Assembly (NCBI GenBank): GCA_040507035.1
Contig: JBEVVR010000015.1
Location: 124,001-188,000 of the forward strand
Length of the DNA: 64,000 nucleotides
Direction: 5' to 3'
From: Thiodiazotropha sp040507035
GTDB lineage: Bacteria; Pseudomonadota; Gammaproteobacteria; Chromatiales; Chromatiaceae
Every line of letters starts with the position of its first letter. Position 1 is the first letter of the stretch. Shown here piece after piece: positions 1-8,562 of this stretch. Under the pieces are notes generated by a model. That model did not search any database. It was not told the origin of the DNA and saw nothing but the letters and a program-made list of their open reading frames with translations. A program made the position numbers and the translations under genes.

Positions 1-721
1 GGGGTTTGTCAGCATCCTTACCGAAGGGGGTGTCCACCGAGGTCACGCGCTCATTGAGCCCCAACATGCGTTTGACTTCATCGATCGGTCTGTCGAGAAG
101 ATCGGCGATCTCCTCGGAACTCGGTTCGTGATCCAGGGTTTGTGCCAGTTTCCGCGCCGCTCTCAGATAGACATTGATCTCTTTTACCACATGGATCGGT
201 AGACGGATGGTACGGGTCTGATTCATGATTGCCCGCTCGATGGTCTGGCGGATCCACCAGGTGGCGTAGGTTGAAAAGCGAAAGCCACGTTCAGGATCGA
301 ACTTCTCCACCGCGCGGATCAGTCCCAGGTTCCCCTCCTCGATGAGATCGAGAAGGGCAAGGCCACGATTCATGTAGCGACGGGCAATCTTCACCACGAG
401 ACGCAGATTGCTCTCTATCATGCGCTGTCTGGCGGACTGGTCGCCCTTTTGTGCGAGCCGGGCGTAGTAGACCTCTTCTTCCGCGGTCAACAGCTTTGAT
501 ATCCCTATCTCATTGAGATAGAGTCGTGTGGCATCCATCTGCGCATCCCCCGGCTCGGGAGATTTGAGCTTCAGCACATCATTGACATCATCGTCGGCTT
601 TCTCTTCGACGACTTCTTCGCTCTCGACCTCGTCCTCAGTCAGAATCACCTCGTCTTCCACGAGCTCTTCAATGAGTGGACTCTGATCAGAATCATCAGG
701 CTCTACAGGACTTTTACTCAT
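1..721 (-). CDS. rpoS: RNA polymerase sigma factor RpoS, C-terminal part missing
   Basis: Stationary-phase/general stress sigma factor that directs core RNA polymerase to stress promoters. The 240 visible residues start with an acidic stretch of about 60 residues. Then comes region 1.2 (DATRLYLNEIG), region 2 with RFSTYATWWIRQTIERAI, and the beginning of region 3 up to DTPFGKDAD, where the window ends. Region 4 (-35 recognition) lies outside. It is the last gene of the surE-pcm-yqaA-nlpD-rpoS minus-strand series, the usual gammaproteobacterial neighbourhood. The ATG complement is at 719-721. RpoD is unlikely because the large RpoD N-terminal domain is absent and nlpD is adjacent. Confidence 0.95.
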   Translation of the reverse strand, partial: MSKSPVEPDDSDQSPLIEELVEDEVILTEDEVESEEVVEEKADDDVNDVLKLKSPEPGDAQMDATRLYLNEIGISKLLTAEEEVYYARLAQKGDQSARQRMIESNLRLVVKIARRYMNRGLALLDLIEEGNLGLIRAVEKFDPERGFRFSTYATWWIRQTIERAIMNQTRTIRLPIHVVKEINVYLRAARKLAQTLDHEPSSEEIADLLDRPIDEVKRMLGLNERVTSVDTPFGKDADKP

Positions 722-848
722 CTCACATCTCCATCAACGAGGCCATGCTTTGGATATGAAACCTGTTCAGGGTTGTTGTTGTAATCCTGAACCGGTTCGA
801 AGCCTGTGCCTCAATCACCCTTGCCAATAGGTGTGCGCATCTTGTTAT

Positions 849-1832
849 TTATCTTCGCGGTAGCAGCGGTAGCGGATTGATCGGCTTGCCTTGCTTCCTG
901 ACTTCAAAATGAAGCATCGGTTGGCCTCCGCTGTTCGCTGTGCCCATATGCGCCACTATATCGCCTTTGGCCAGTTTATCACCCTCTTTTACCAGCAGTT
1001 TTCTATTGTATCCATAGGCACTCAAAAAACCCTGGTGGTGTTTGATGATAACGAGGTTTCCGTAACCGACCAAACCCCCGCCCGCATAGACCACCTTTCC
1101 GGCCTCTGCAGCCTTAATGGGCTGACCGATATTCCCTTGGATTCTGATTCCTTTTCGGTTTTGGTCCGATTTTGAAAAGGTCTGAACCACTCTACCTTTG
1201 GTCGGCCACATCCAGCTTAACTTGACGCTTTTTTTTGCCTTTTCCGACTTTGATACAGTGCCCCCTTGCAACGCCTTTGTCTGGGCCTTCGCCGTTGTTG
1301 TTACAGGCATTTTTTTGGGCGGCGGTTTGGAGCTGGGGGAGAGCTTTACGCCTGATGGAGCTTGTTTTGTTTGCAGCGAGGAACGCACCTCCCCAGCCTG
1401 CCGGGTCGCCGGTGGCTTCAGCCGTAGCCGCTGTCCGGGAAAGATAGCGAAGTCAGGCCCCTTGATCCCGTTCCAGGCCGCCAGAGGTTGGTAGGAGAGA
1501 TGGTGTCGCCAAGCAATTGAGAAGAGTGTATCCCCGGGTTGTACCAGGTAATAGGTACGGGATGTATGGCGTTTAACGGGCTGCTGTTGAGCCTGACTGG
1601 CTGATTGGGAAGTAACTCCTTCAGTTGTTCCCGGAACCGGTGTGCGGTTATAGACCGGGGCACTGCCTCTCGATGAACAGGCGCTGAGAACGATCAACTG
1701 ACCCAGCAGCAACAGGAAACCCAGCGCTCCCAGCAGCAATCTTCGGCATCTGACAGGCAGAGTTACGATATCTAACCCCCTGACTACTTTAGATAAATAA
1801 TGAGTACCAAAAAAGCGACCACCAATATCCAA
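849..1832 (-). CDS. nlpD: NlpD-like murein hydrolase activator lipoprotein
   Basis: Outer-membrane lipoprotein of the LytM-factor family that activates an amidase (AmiC type) during cell separation. A hydrophobic segment ends in a lipobox-like LSAC near residue 52. A LysM peptidoglycan-binding domain follows (about 93-138, starting YYLVQPGDTLFSIAW), then a low-complexity K/P/S/T linker, then a C-terminal M23/LytM domain (about 225-325). The zinc-site residues of active M23 enzymes are largely lost (RIRIQG in place of HxxxD; Y in place of the first H of HxH), as in regulatory NlpD proteins. Only a TTG is available at 1832, inside yqaA, so the start is uncertain; a TTG just before the hydrophobic segment is an alternative. 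Confidence 0.9.
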   Translation of the reverse strand: MDIGGRFFGTHYLSKVVRGLDIVTLPVRCRRLLLGALGFLLLLGQLIVLSACSSRGSAPVYNRTPVPGTTEGVTSQSASQAQQQPVKRHTSRTYYLVQPGDTLFSIAWRHHLSYQPLAAWNGIKGPDFAIFPGQRLRLKPPATRQAGEVRSSLQTKQAPSGVKLSPSSKPPPKKMPVTTTAKAQTKALQGGTVSKSEKAKKSVKLSWMWPTKGRVVQTFSKSDQNRKGIRIQGNIGQPIKAAEAGKVVYAGGGLVGYGNLVIIKHHQGFLSAYGYNRKLLVKEGDKLAKGDIVAHMGTANSGGQPMLHFEVRKQGKPINPLPLLPRR

Positions 1833-2359
1833 CCGAGGCGATCCACATAGCGATGGAGGGCTCTCTCCATGCGCTCACCCCCCCAAGACATCAGTGCCGC
1901 CACCAGAAAAAAGCGCGCCCCGCGCCCAATCAGGGAGGCCACAACAAAGGGCAAGAACGCCATCCCTATGACACCGGCGGTGATAGTGAATATCTTGTAG
2001 GGGATAGGTGAGAAACCGGCTAGGAACACGGCCCAGAATCCCCACTTCGCGAACCACTCCTTGGTAGCCAGATATCCCTCCCAGTAACCCCAACTATGAA
2101 GCAAGGGTTCAACCAGATCAAACGCGTACAAGCCGATAACATAACCCAGCATGCCACCGACTACCGAGGCCAGGGTCGTCAAGGCGGCAAAGAACCAGGC
2201 CTTGTTCGGTTTCGCCATGCTCATCGGCGCCAACATCACATCGGGCGGAATGGGAAAGAAGGAGGATTCGGCAAAACTGAGGCCAGCGAGATAGGCGGGA
2301 GCGTGGGGATGGCGTGACCACTGCATGGTGCGGGCATAGAGTGTTGAAAACAGGCGCAT
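1784..2359 (-). CDS. YqaA-type DedA/VTT-domain membrane protein
   Basis: Inner-membrane protein of the DedA/SNARE-associated (VTT) superfamily, YqaA branch, 191 residues. It has several hydrophobic helices and the conserved FPIPPDVML and GFSPIPYKIFTI re-entrant motifs typical of YqaA. DedA-family members are linked to polyprenyl-phosphate or lipid flipping and membrane homeostasis; the exact substrate of this branch is not known to me. The start codon overlaps the pcm stop (TGATG), and the 3' end overlaps the nlpD reading frame by about 49 bases, suggesting translational coupling within surE-pcm-yqaA-nlpD-rpoS. Confidence 0.88.
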   Translation of the reverse strand: MRLFSTLYARTMQWSRHPHAPAYLAGLSFAESSFFPIPPDVMLAPMSMAKPNKAWFFAALTTLASVVGGMLGYVIGLYAFDLVEPLLHSWGYWEGYLATKEWFAKWGFWAVFLAGFSPIPYKIFTITAGVIGMAFLPFVVASLIGRGARFFLVAALMSWGGERMERALHRYVDRLGWILVVAFLVLIIYLK

Positions 2360-2991
2360 CAGATCATTCCACCCATCAAAGGTACGAAGTTCGCCGATTC
2401 CAGGCGCTCCTGGTGAAAGCCATCGTCTCTCCTCGTGATCCTTACCATGACCTGTCCTTTTTCACTTTGGATCGGCACTACCAAGCGGCCTCCCACTGCC
2501 AATTGTTCAACTAGGGTTTGCGGCAATCCCATGGGCGCGGCTGTCACCAATATACCGTCGAAAGGTGCATATTCAGGCAGACCGACACCGCCGTCACTAT
2601 GCTTGAGACGAATATTGCGCAGACCAAGTTCCCGGAACCTGAGCCGAGCCTGATCGAGCAGGGCCGATATCCGTTCAATGCTGTGCACACGACGCACCAG
2701 CTGTGCCAATATGGCGCATTGATAACCTGAGCCGGTACCGATTTCCAAGACCATCTCCGGCACCCCGCCCTCGATCAATGCCTCGGTCATACGCGCCACG
2801 GTATAGGGTTGCGAGATAGTCTGACCATGGCCTATGGGAAGGGCCGTCTCTTCATAGGCGCGACTGGCCAGCGCCTCGTCGACAAAGATATGCCGTGGGG
2901 TATTTCGCATCGCCTCCAGCACAGCGTTGTTACGAATCCCCTTTTTACGCAGGCGTTCGATCAAACGCTGCCGGGTGCGTTGAGAGGTCAT
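2359..2991 (-). CDS. pcm: Protein-L-isoaspartate O-methyltransferase
   Basis: Repairs age-damaged proteins by SAM-dependent methylation of isoaspartyl residues. About 210 residues from the chosen start. The family substrate-loop motif LPIGHGQTISQPYTVARM and SAM motif I (VLEIGTGSGYQ) are clear, followed by PFDGILVTAA. The ATG at 2991 (MTSQRTRQRL) is preferred because an AAGG lies 7 bases upstream and it gives the usual family length; in-frame ATGs at 3018 and 3036 also exist and overlap surE. Cytoplasmic. Neighbouring surE and rpoS are the classical stationary-phase partners. Confidence 0.95.
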   Translation of the reverse strand: MTSQRTRQRLIERLRKKGIRNNAVLEAMRNTPRHIFVDEALASRAYEETALPIGHGQTISQPYTVARMTEALIEGGVPEMVLEIGTGSGYQCAILAQLVRRVHSIERISALLDQARLRFRELGLRNIRLKHSDGGVGLPEYAPFDGILVTAAPMGLPQTLVEQLAVGGRLVVPIQSEKGQVMVRITRRDDGFHQERLESANFVPLMGGMI

Positions 2992-3020
2992 GCCGATGCC
3001 TTGATGTTCGCGACGCATGA

Positions 3021-3764
3021 TCACGCTTCGAGCCACTCGCTAACCGTCTGCAAGGCGCTGTGCCGGGTAAGATCGACCTGCAGCGGCGTCACCGAAACAT
3101 AACCCTGTCTTACCGTGTAAAAATCGGTACCAGGCCCCGCATCCTGTTCCGCACCCGCGGGACCGACCCAATAGATGGTTCTTCCCCGCGGATCGTTTGC
3201 CTGAATCACAGGCTCCGCCTTGTGTCGGTGGCCCAGACGGGTGGAACGCATCCCCTCTATCTCTTGATAGGGCAGATCCGGCACATTGACATTCAGAATG
3301 ACATTTTCCGCAAGTGGAAAACGCAGCAGCCGAGTGACCAGTTCCTGGGCAACCCGTCCCCCCGTTTCAAAGTGTTGCGGATCGTGGGAGTTCATCGAAA
3401 TGGCAATCGCGGGAAACCCCAAAAAACGCCCTTCGGTGGCGGCCGCCACCGTTCCGGAATAGAGGACATCGTCCCCCATATTCGGCCCCGCATTGATGCC
3501 GGAGACAACCAGATCCGGCTCATCATCAAGGAGCCCGGTTATCGCCAGATGGACACAGTCGGTGGGGGTGCCATCGACACGGATAAAACCGTTCTCCATG
3601 GTGCGGGCACGCAGTGGGTTGACCAGGGTCAGGGAGTTGCTGGCACCGCTGCGGTCCTGGTCCGGGGCCACCACCACGATATCGCCAACCGCCGACAGCT
3701 GTTTGGCCAGAATCCGCAGACCCGGGGCCTGATAACCATCGTCGTTACTAAGGAGGATTTTCAT
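3021..3764 (-). CDS. surE: 5'/3'-nucleotidase SurE
   Basis: Survival protein SurE, a metal-dependent nucleoside monophosphatase with broad nucleotide specificity. The N-terminus MKILLSNDDGYQAPG holds the DD metal ligands; S/N ligands follow in APDQDRSGASNSLT, and VSGINAGPNMGDDVLYSGTV is the conserved central signature. From the chosen ATG it is 247 residues, normal for the family; the longer reading frame from 3791 adds nine residues not seen in the family. It is the first gene of the minus-strand surE-pcm-yqaA-nlpD-rpoS run. In many relatives truD is directly upstream, but here the next gene is divergent and truD lies about 55 kb away. Confidence 0.96.
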   Translation of the reverse strand: MKILLSNDDGYQAPGLRILAKQLSAVGDIVVVAPDQDRSGASNSLTLVNPLRARTMENGFIRVDGTPTDCVHLAITGLLDDEPDLVVSGINAGPNMGDDVLYSGTVAAATEGRFLGFPAIAISMNSHDPQHFETGGRVAQELVTRLLRFPLAENVILNVNVPDLPYQEIEGMRSTRLGHRHKAEPVIQANDPRGRTIYWVGPAGAEQDAGPGTDFYTVRQGYVSVTPLQVDLTRHSALQTVSEWLEA

Positions 3765-3881
3765 ACCGGGCACAATATACTGGAAACTCACTGCCTTCTC
3801 ACCTCCCGTATGCTTCCGCCGATTGAGATTCCCAACGCCAGCCCATACTATGGTTACAAAGGGCCGTAGGGTTTATGAAAA

Positions 3882-4427
3882 ATGGGTGACGAAGAGAAAA
3901 AAACTGAAGACAACATGCTGTTTTTCCAGGCACTCGATGATGTGAAACCGATAGACCAGCAGCGTACCGAACCCTACCGGCGCAAACTGCCGCCCAGACC
4001 GCTGAATCTAGCGGTGGGTGATGAGAAAGAGAGCGAACGGGATCTCTATTCCGAACAGGAGATCGAAACCGGCGAGGTACTCGATTTCGCACGCCCCGGT
4101 GTTCAACACCGCCTGATGCATGATCTGCGTCGCGGTTATCTGGAGATCGGCGCCGAACTCGATCTGCACGGTTTGACCGTACGCTATGCGAGGGAGGATC
4201 TGAACCGCTTTCTCAAGGCTTGTCAGCAGCGGGATATTCGATGTGTGCGCATCATTCATGGCAAAGGCTATCGCTCTGAAGGCAAACAGCCGGTGCTCAA
4301 GCAGAAACTCAATCTCTGGCTGAGACAGCGGGATGATGTGCTCGCCTTTACCTCCGCCACTCGCCGCGACGGGGGCACGGGTGCAGCCTATGTACTCCTA
4401 CGCAACCCAAGAAAGAGCAATCTCTAA
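3882..4427 (+). CDS. Smr domain protein (SmrA/YdaL type)
   Basis: Small MutS-related (Smr) domain protein, 181 residues. The first 90 residues are charged and probably flexible. The Smr domain covers about 92-178, with the LDLHG motif at its start (LDLHGLTVRYA) and the IIHGKG motif (VRIIHGKGYRS), the two hallmarks of the fold, ending in GTGAAYVLLR. Smr domains are nucleic-acid-binding and often endonucleolytic, for example in ribosome-collision or recombination contexts; a specific role cannot be assigned here. Divergent from surE with a short intergenic region. Confidence 0.9.
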   Translation: MGDEEKKTEDNMLFFQALDDVKPIDQQRTEPYRRKLPPRPLNLAVGDEKESERDLYSEQEIETGEVLDFARPGVQHRLMHDLRRGYLEIGAELDLHGLTVRYAREDLNRFLKACQQRDIRCVRIIHGKGYRSEGKQPVLKQKLNLWLRQRDDVLAFTSATRRDGGTGAAYVLLRNPRKSNL

Positions 4428-4629
4428 GCAAGTCCAGACGGGTCAATGCCTTGCTGATGAGGCAGCAGGCGTTGCAAATCGGCTTAAACCAAGTAAAATG
4501 CTTGGTTATTGAGCCCGCAGTACAAGCGCAGTACAAGCACCATCCATCGAATCCGGTGGATTTTTCCCTGACCGACTTGACTGCCCATGCCCTCTAGGGG
4601 CTGTAGATGTATGAGAGAGGAGATCTGTT

Positions 4630-5187
4630 TTGGCCATCAGAATCAAAAGCCAGTGGCACGATGAAGATAGTTCGCGCTCTGCGGAAGAGATCGGCGGCGC
4701 CATCGCTTTCATCGCCTGGCGCATCGCCCTGGACAAGGCCATCACCCTGCATGGCAAGCACTTTGTCTATAAAAGTGACGAGCAGCGACTCGCGGTTATT
4801 GCCGAATACCTCTGCTACGAGGCACAAATCAGTGATCGCCTGATCCATACCATGGTCGAGAATGAGGCCAGGGTGGCAATCGTTACCGCGCTGGTGATGA
4901 AGATGGCCGACCACTTCCAGGACAATGCGACAGACCTGCTTGGTCCCGGTGACCACGCCAACCGTTTCATCGCAATCTATAACCAGCGTTCTGGGGAGTA
5001 TGCCGAATTCAATTTCGACAAGGAGGGCCCGAGCTACCCCTTTCTACGCCATCTCGGCTTTGAGATTCAGCAGATCATGGGCAGTGAGGAGCACGATAAC
5101 CGTTGGGTCATAGATCAGGTGATGGACGTGGATGCCCCTGACGTCTACAAACAGTTGGCTCGCGCGGTCAGAAATCTTTTCGATTAG
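4630..5187 (+). CDS. Conserved hypothetical protein, upstream of moxR
   Basis: A 185-residue soluble, helix-rich protein that I do not recognise. It contains the repeated-looking helices IAWRIALDKAITLHGK and ALVMKMADHFQDNATDLLG and no signal peptide or membrane segment. It starts at TTG 4630 with GAGGAG about 8 bases upstream; no better ATG exists. The stop is 8 bases before the MoxR start, so it is probably the first gene of a three-gene operon with the MoxR ATPase and the VWA/HExxH protein. By position it may be an accessory or substrate-side factor of that chaperone-like system, which is inference only. Confidence 0.75.
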   Translation: MAIRIKSQWHDEDSSRSAEEIGGAIAFIAWRIALDKAITLHGKHFVYKSDEQRLAVIAEYLCYEAQISDRLIHTMVENEARVAIVTALVMKMADHFQDNATDLLGPGDHANRFIAIYNQRSGEYAEFNFDKEGPSYPFLRHLGFEIQQIMGSEEHDNRWVIDQVMDVDAPDVYKQLARAVRNLFD

Positions 5188-5195
5188 GTATCCCT

Positions 5196-6242
5196 ATGCG
5201 CCCCATGCAGTTAATCACCATACTCGAGCAGGAGTTCATCAGTACCCGTGCCGGTCACCATACGCCAGTGATGCTCTGGGGGCCTCCCGGCGTTGGTAAG
5301 TCCGACATGGTACGTGAGGTTGCGCGCAATCATCAGGCACCGGTAATCGATATCCGTCTGTCACAGATGGAACCCAGCGACCTGAGAGGCATCCCTTTCC
5401 GCGTCAATGGCAGCGTCGATTGGGCGATCCCCTCGATCCTGCCGAACAGCCAGCGCCATGGTGCGCAGGGGATACTCTTTCTCGATGAGATTACATCGGC
5501 GCCACCCACCGTCTCTGCTGCCGCCTACCAACTGATTCTCGATCGCCGTCTGGGTGAATATCAGGTGCCTGAGGGTTGGGCGATCTTTGCCGCGGGCAAT
5601 CGTCAGGGCGACCGGGGAGTGACCTACAGCATGCCGGCTCCCCTGGCCAACCGCTTCTCCCACTTCGAAGTCGATACCAATCTGGATGACTGGGTTGCCT
5701 GGGCCTATCGCAACAACATCGACGAACGCATCATCGCCTTTCTGCGTTTTCGCCCCGAACTGCTGTTCGACTTCGACCCCGCGCACAATCCTGTCGCCTT
5801 CCCCTCACCCAGATCATGGGAGTTCGCCCATCGGGCGCTGCAGAAGTTCGATGGCCATCCGCGACTTCTGCAAGGTGCGCTGCAGGCCTGTGTAGGGCCC
5901 GCCGCGGGCATAGAGTTGAATGCCTTTGTCAGCAGCCTGGACAAGATGCCCGACCTGGATGCCATCATCAGCGGCGAGGAGGTGCCGGTACCCGATGAGA
6001 TCGACCTGCAGTATGCCGTCGCCGCAGCCCTGGTGGGACGCGCCATCCGCGCCCATGACGCCGGCGACGGCAGCATCACCCACGGCCGAATTCTCGAGTA
6101 TGCACGCCAGTTTCCACAACGGGAGATGGGAATCATGCTGGTCTCCGATATGCACCGCGCCATCGGTGAGGCGATATTTACGCTACCCCAGTTCAGCGAT
6201 TGGGCCCAGCTTGTGTCGGATGTGATGTTGTATGAATCCTGA
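5196..6242 (+). CDS. MoxR-family AAA+ ATPase
   Basis: AAA+ ATPase of the MoxR group, 348 residues, cytoplasmic. Walker A is GPPGVGKS (about residues 29-36), Walker B is ILFLDE (about 93-98), and sensor-type residues appear in FAAGNRQGD. MoxR ATPases normally work with a VWA-domain partner to remodel or load cofactors into protein complexes. Here the VWA partner follows directly (start about 67 bases downstream) and an unknown protein precedes it. The start ATG at 5196 has AGGT about 7 bases upstream; an alternative in-frame Met follows at residue 4. Confidence 0.92.
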   Translation: MRPMQLITILEQEFISTRAGHHTPVMLWGPPGVGKSDMVREVARNHQAPVIDIRLSQMEPSDLRGIPFRVNGSVDWAIPSILPNSQRHGAQGILFLDEITSAPPTVSAAAYQLILDRRLGEYQVPEGWAIFAAGNRQGDRGVTYSMPAPLANRFSHFEVDTNLDDWVAWAYRNNIDERIIAFLRFRPELLFDFDPAHNPVAFPSPRSWEFAHRALQKFDGHPRLLQGALQACVGPAAGIELNAFVSSLDKMPDLDAIISGEEVPVPDEIDLQYAVAAALVGRAIRAHDAGDGSITHGRILEYARQFPQREMGIMLVSDMHRAIGEAIFTLPQFSDWAQLVSDVMLYES

Positions 6243-6245
6243 AAA

Positions 6246-6299
6246 GTCCGCAAATGAACGCGAATAGACGCAAATGTTCATTCGCGTTCATTCGCGGAC
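6246..6299. repeat. Inverted repeat, dispersed family member 1
   Basis: The arms 6246-6265 and 6280-6299 are complementary in 19 of 20 positions, with a 14-base loop. The first 30 bases (starting GTCCGCAAATGAACGC) recur with two mismatches at 62145-62174, also just after a stop codon. It behaves like a REP-type dispersed intergenic palindrome. There is no T-run after either arm, so it is not a standard terminator. Confidence 0.75.
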
Positions 6300-6309
6300 T
6301 CACGAATCA

Positions 6310-7542
6310 ATGAACCAGGAACAGATCGAAACCAAACTGGCCGCGGCCCGTACCAAGCTGATCCTCGACAAGCCCTTTCTCGGTGCGCTGGTGATGCGAC
6401 TGCCGATGGAGGCGGCGAATGCGGACTGGTGTCCGGCAACCGCCACCGATGCGCGCAAGTTCTACTACAACCCAGAATACATCGAACAGCTGAACCTCGA
6501 CGAGACCCAGTTCATGCTGGCCCATGAAGCATTGCACTGCGCCCTTTCCCATTTCGTCCGACGCCAGCATCGACACAAACTCCATTGGGATATGGCCTGT
6601 GACTACGCCATCAATCCGCTGCTGATCGAGGATGGCCTGCAGCCACCTCCCGGCTCTCTTTTTCTCCCCCAGTTCGAGGGCATGACCGCGGAAGAGATCT
6701 ACCCCTGCCTAGATGAGAAGAGTGACGATGAGCCACTGGACAACCATCTCTACGACCAGGAGAACACCAAGGGATCAGACAGCGGCAAGCGCGAGAAGGA
6801 TATCTCCAACAAAGAGGACCAGACCGAGACGGAGAACGAGGGCGAGCAAGACGACAACCGGCAGAGCGGTTCCGAACCCACCTCCAAGCAGCCACCACCA
6901 CTCACCCCCGATGAGGCGGTGACACTGAATATTCAGTGGCAGCAACGTCTCGCGGGCGCCGCCCAGCAAGCGATGCAGGTGGGTAAGCTGGATGGGGCGA
7001 TGGCGCGCATGGTGGATCACCTGCTACAGCCCCAGCTCCCCTGGCGTCTGCTGCTTGCCCGCTACATGACCGCCATCGCCAGGGACGATTTCAGCTATAT
7101 GCGCCCCTCCAGGCGCGAAGGTGAGCATATACTCCCCAGCTTGCGCAGCAGTCAGGTCGAGTTGGTGGTTGCCCTCGACAGCAGTGGTTCGATACAGGAT
7201 CATGAGATGGGGGAATTTCTTTCGGAAATCAATGCCATGAAAGGACAGATGCGGGCCCGTATCACACTCCTCGCCTGCGACTCGGCAATCGCAGAGGATG
7301 CGCCCTGGATCTATGAGGCCTGGGAGGATTTCCAGTTACCGAAGAAGATCAGCGGCGGCGGCGGCACCCGTTTTGAACCTGTCTTTGAATGGATATCCGC
7401 TCAGGGTTTAAGCCCCGATCTGCTGGTCTATTTTACCGATGCGCAGGGTGCCTTTCCCAAGCATGGACCGGACTATCCAGTCATCTGGCTGGTAAAAGGC
7501 AAACAAGCTACGCCCTGGGGACAGAGAATTCAGCTCAATTAA
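6310..7542 (+). CDS. VWA-like protein with N-terminal HExxH putative metallopeptidase domain
   Basis: 410 residues. The N-terminal domain (about 1-130) carries HEALHCALSH, an HExxH zinc-peptidase signature, followed by WDMACDYAIN, as in the DUF2201-type putative metallopeptidase domain. A very acidic, low-complexity linker (about 150-200, rich in D/E/N/S/Q) leads to a C-terminal VWA-like domain with the metal-site motif ALDSSGSI and later ISGGGGTRFEPVFEW. Partner of the MoxR ATPase upstream. The ATG at 6310 is chosen because the 12 upstream codons lie in the inverted repeat. Whether the HExxH site is catalytic is unknown. Confidence 0.9.
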   Translation: MNQEQIETKLAAARTKLILDKPFLGALVMRLPMEAANADWCPATATDARKFYYNPEYIEQLNLDETQFMLAHEALHCALSHFVRRQHRHKLHWDMACDYAINPLLIEDGLQPPPGSLFLPQFEGMTAEEIYPCLDEKSDDEPLDNHLYDQENTKGSDSGKREKDISNKEDQTETENEGEQDDNRQSGSEPTSKQPPPLTPDEAVTLNIQWQQRLAGAAQQAMQVGKLDGAMARMVDHLLQPQLPWRLLLARYMTAIARDDFSYMRPSRREGEHILPSLRSSQVELVVALDSSGSIQDHEMGEFLSEINAMKGQMRARITLLACDSAIAEDAPWIYEAWEDFQLPKKISGGGGTRFEPVFEWISAQGLSPDLLVYFTDAQGAFPKHGPDYPVIWLVKGKQATPWGQRIQLN

Positions 7543-7629
7543 GACCGGGTTGGCCGAGAATCCGCATTTGAGCGCAGCGGACTGGCCCCGACTTCCCTGT
7601 GGCGAGGCCGGCCCACTGTCAATTTCAGC

Positions 7630-8202
7630 TCACAACTTCTTCTTCAGTGTGAAGGCACCCCGCAAGTCACCCACCTTGTAGCCACGTGCCTTGTCGTCAG
7701 GATAGAGCTCGTCGAGTTTGGCAGCCACGGGCTCAGCGATTGCGTCACCGTGGCACTTGGTGCATACCTCGGCGGTGGGGATCGCCTTCATCATGCGGAA
7801 TACCTGACGACCCTGCTCCTCGACGATTTCCCCCTTCACCAGTTGCATCGGATCCTCACCCGCTGATTTGCGCGCCTCGAACTCCTGCAAAACCGCTGTT
7901 TCCCAGGCATCCGGGGCATTATTCGGATTGCGTGGCTTCAAGCTGGTCCTGGCCACATTCCAGCCGCTCATCTGAGAATGGGCCTCGGCCAGATGGGGTG
8001 CCACCTTGTTACAGGTTGTCGTGGTGGCAACTGGCCCGCCCTCTTTCATTCCCTTGACCAATTCTCCCTTTAGATCGCCGAAAAAGGCCTTGATTATCCC
8101 TTTACCCTCCTCCAGATTGGCCTGCAGATTTTGCTCGGCATGAACAGCTCCCGCCAGTGAAAGGGTGGTCGCTATGGCTATTGCGCCTAGATTCTTATAC
8201 AT
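7630..8202 (-). CDS. Periplasmic mono-haem protein, Tll0287-like (DUF3365) domain
   Basis: 190 residues from ATG 8202, which has GGGAGA 7 bases upstream (the frame is open to 8229). The N-terminal 22 residues (YKNLGAIAIATTLSLAGAVHA) form a Sec signal peptide. A single CxxCH haem c motif, CTKCH, lies near the C-terminus and is preceded by FRMMKAIPTAEV. The organisation matches the Tll0287-like/DUF3365 sensor-type haem domains, which bind c-type haem with a redox or gas-sensing role. Stand-alone here, convergent with the VWA gene. Role in sulfur metabolism possible but unproven. Confidence 0.85.
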   Translation of the reverse strand: MYKNLGAIAIATTLSLAGAVHAEQNLQANLEEGKGIIKAFFGDLKGELVKGMKEGGPVATTTTCNKVAPHLAEAHSQMSGWNVARTSLKPRNPNNAPDAWETAVLQEFEARKSAGEDPMQLVKGEIVEEQGRQVFRMMKAIPTAEVCTKCHGDAIAEPVAAKLDELYPDDKARGYKVGDLRGAFTLKKKL

Positions 8203-8562
8203 CAACGGATCTCCCAATTTTTTACACAAGTAAACTCGAACAGTTCAGTGAGGCTGTCGAAAGGCGGCCAAGGGTAAACAAATTAATCACAACTCAGCAA
8301 CCCGTTTTTACGACTCCCGCAACAACTGAGGGTTCCCAACTCACAGCGAGAGTAAGGGCAATAGCACTGCCAACATTTTGGGTTGCTCTATTTTTGCTGG
8401 ATGGAGGCCTGTAGATAAGCAAATACGTTCTATTCCGCTCAGAGATGAATAATCTTCCTGGTGAAATCGAGTTACTTATGATATTAGGCAGAAGAGTATT
8501 TACCGTCACATTCATTTAACTCTTGTGGAACTATCCCCGCTCACCGAGCATCAGTTAAAGAC
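8203..8562. other. Intergenic region between divergent genes
   Basis: About 360 bases between the divergent haem protein and bepA-like genes. The region is more AT-rich than the neighbouring genes and must hold both promoters. I see no convincing long ORF, RNA gene or strong palindrome. Confidence 0.6.

Noticed and set aside
3060..3869. Open frame of 269 codons on the plus strand
   Set aside because: It is antisense to surE, whose family motifs are intact; no domain is visible in the shadow frame.
4428..4629. tRNA or small RNA gene
   Set aside because: No cloverleaf or terminator structure could be found; it looks like a plain promoter region.
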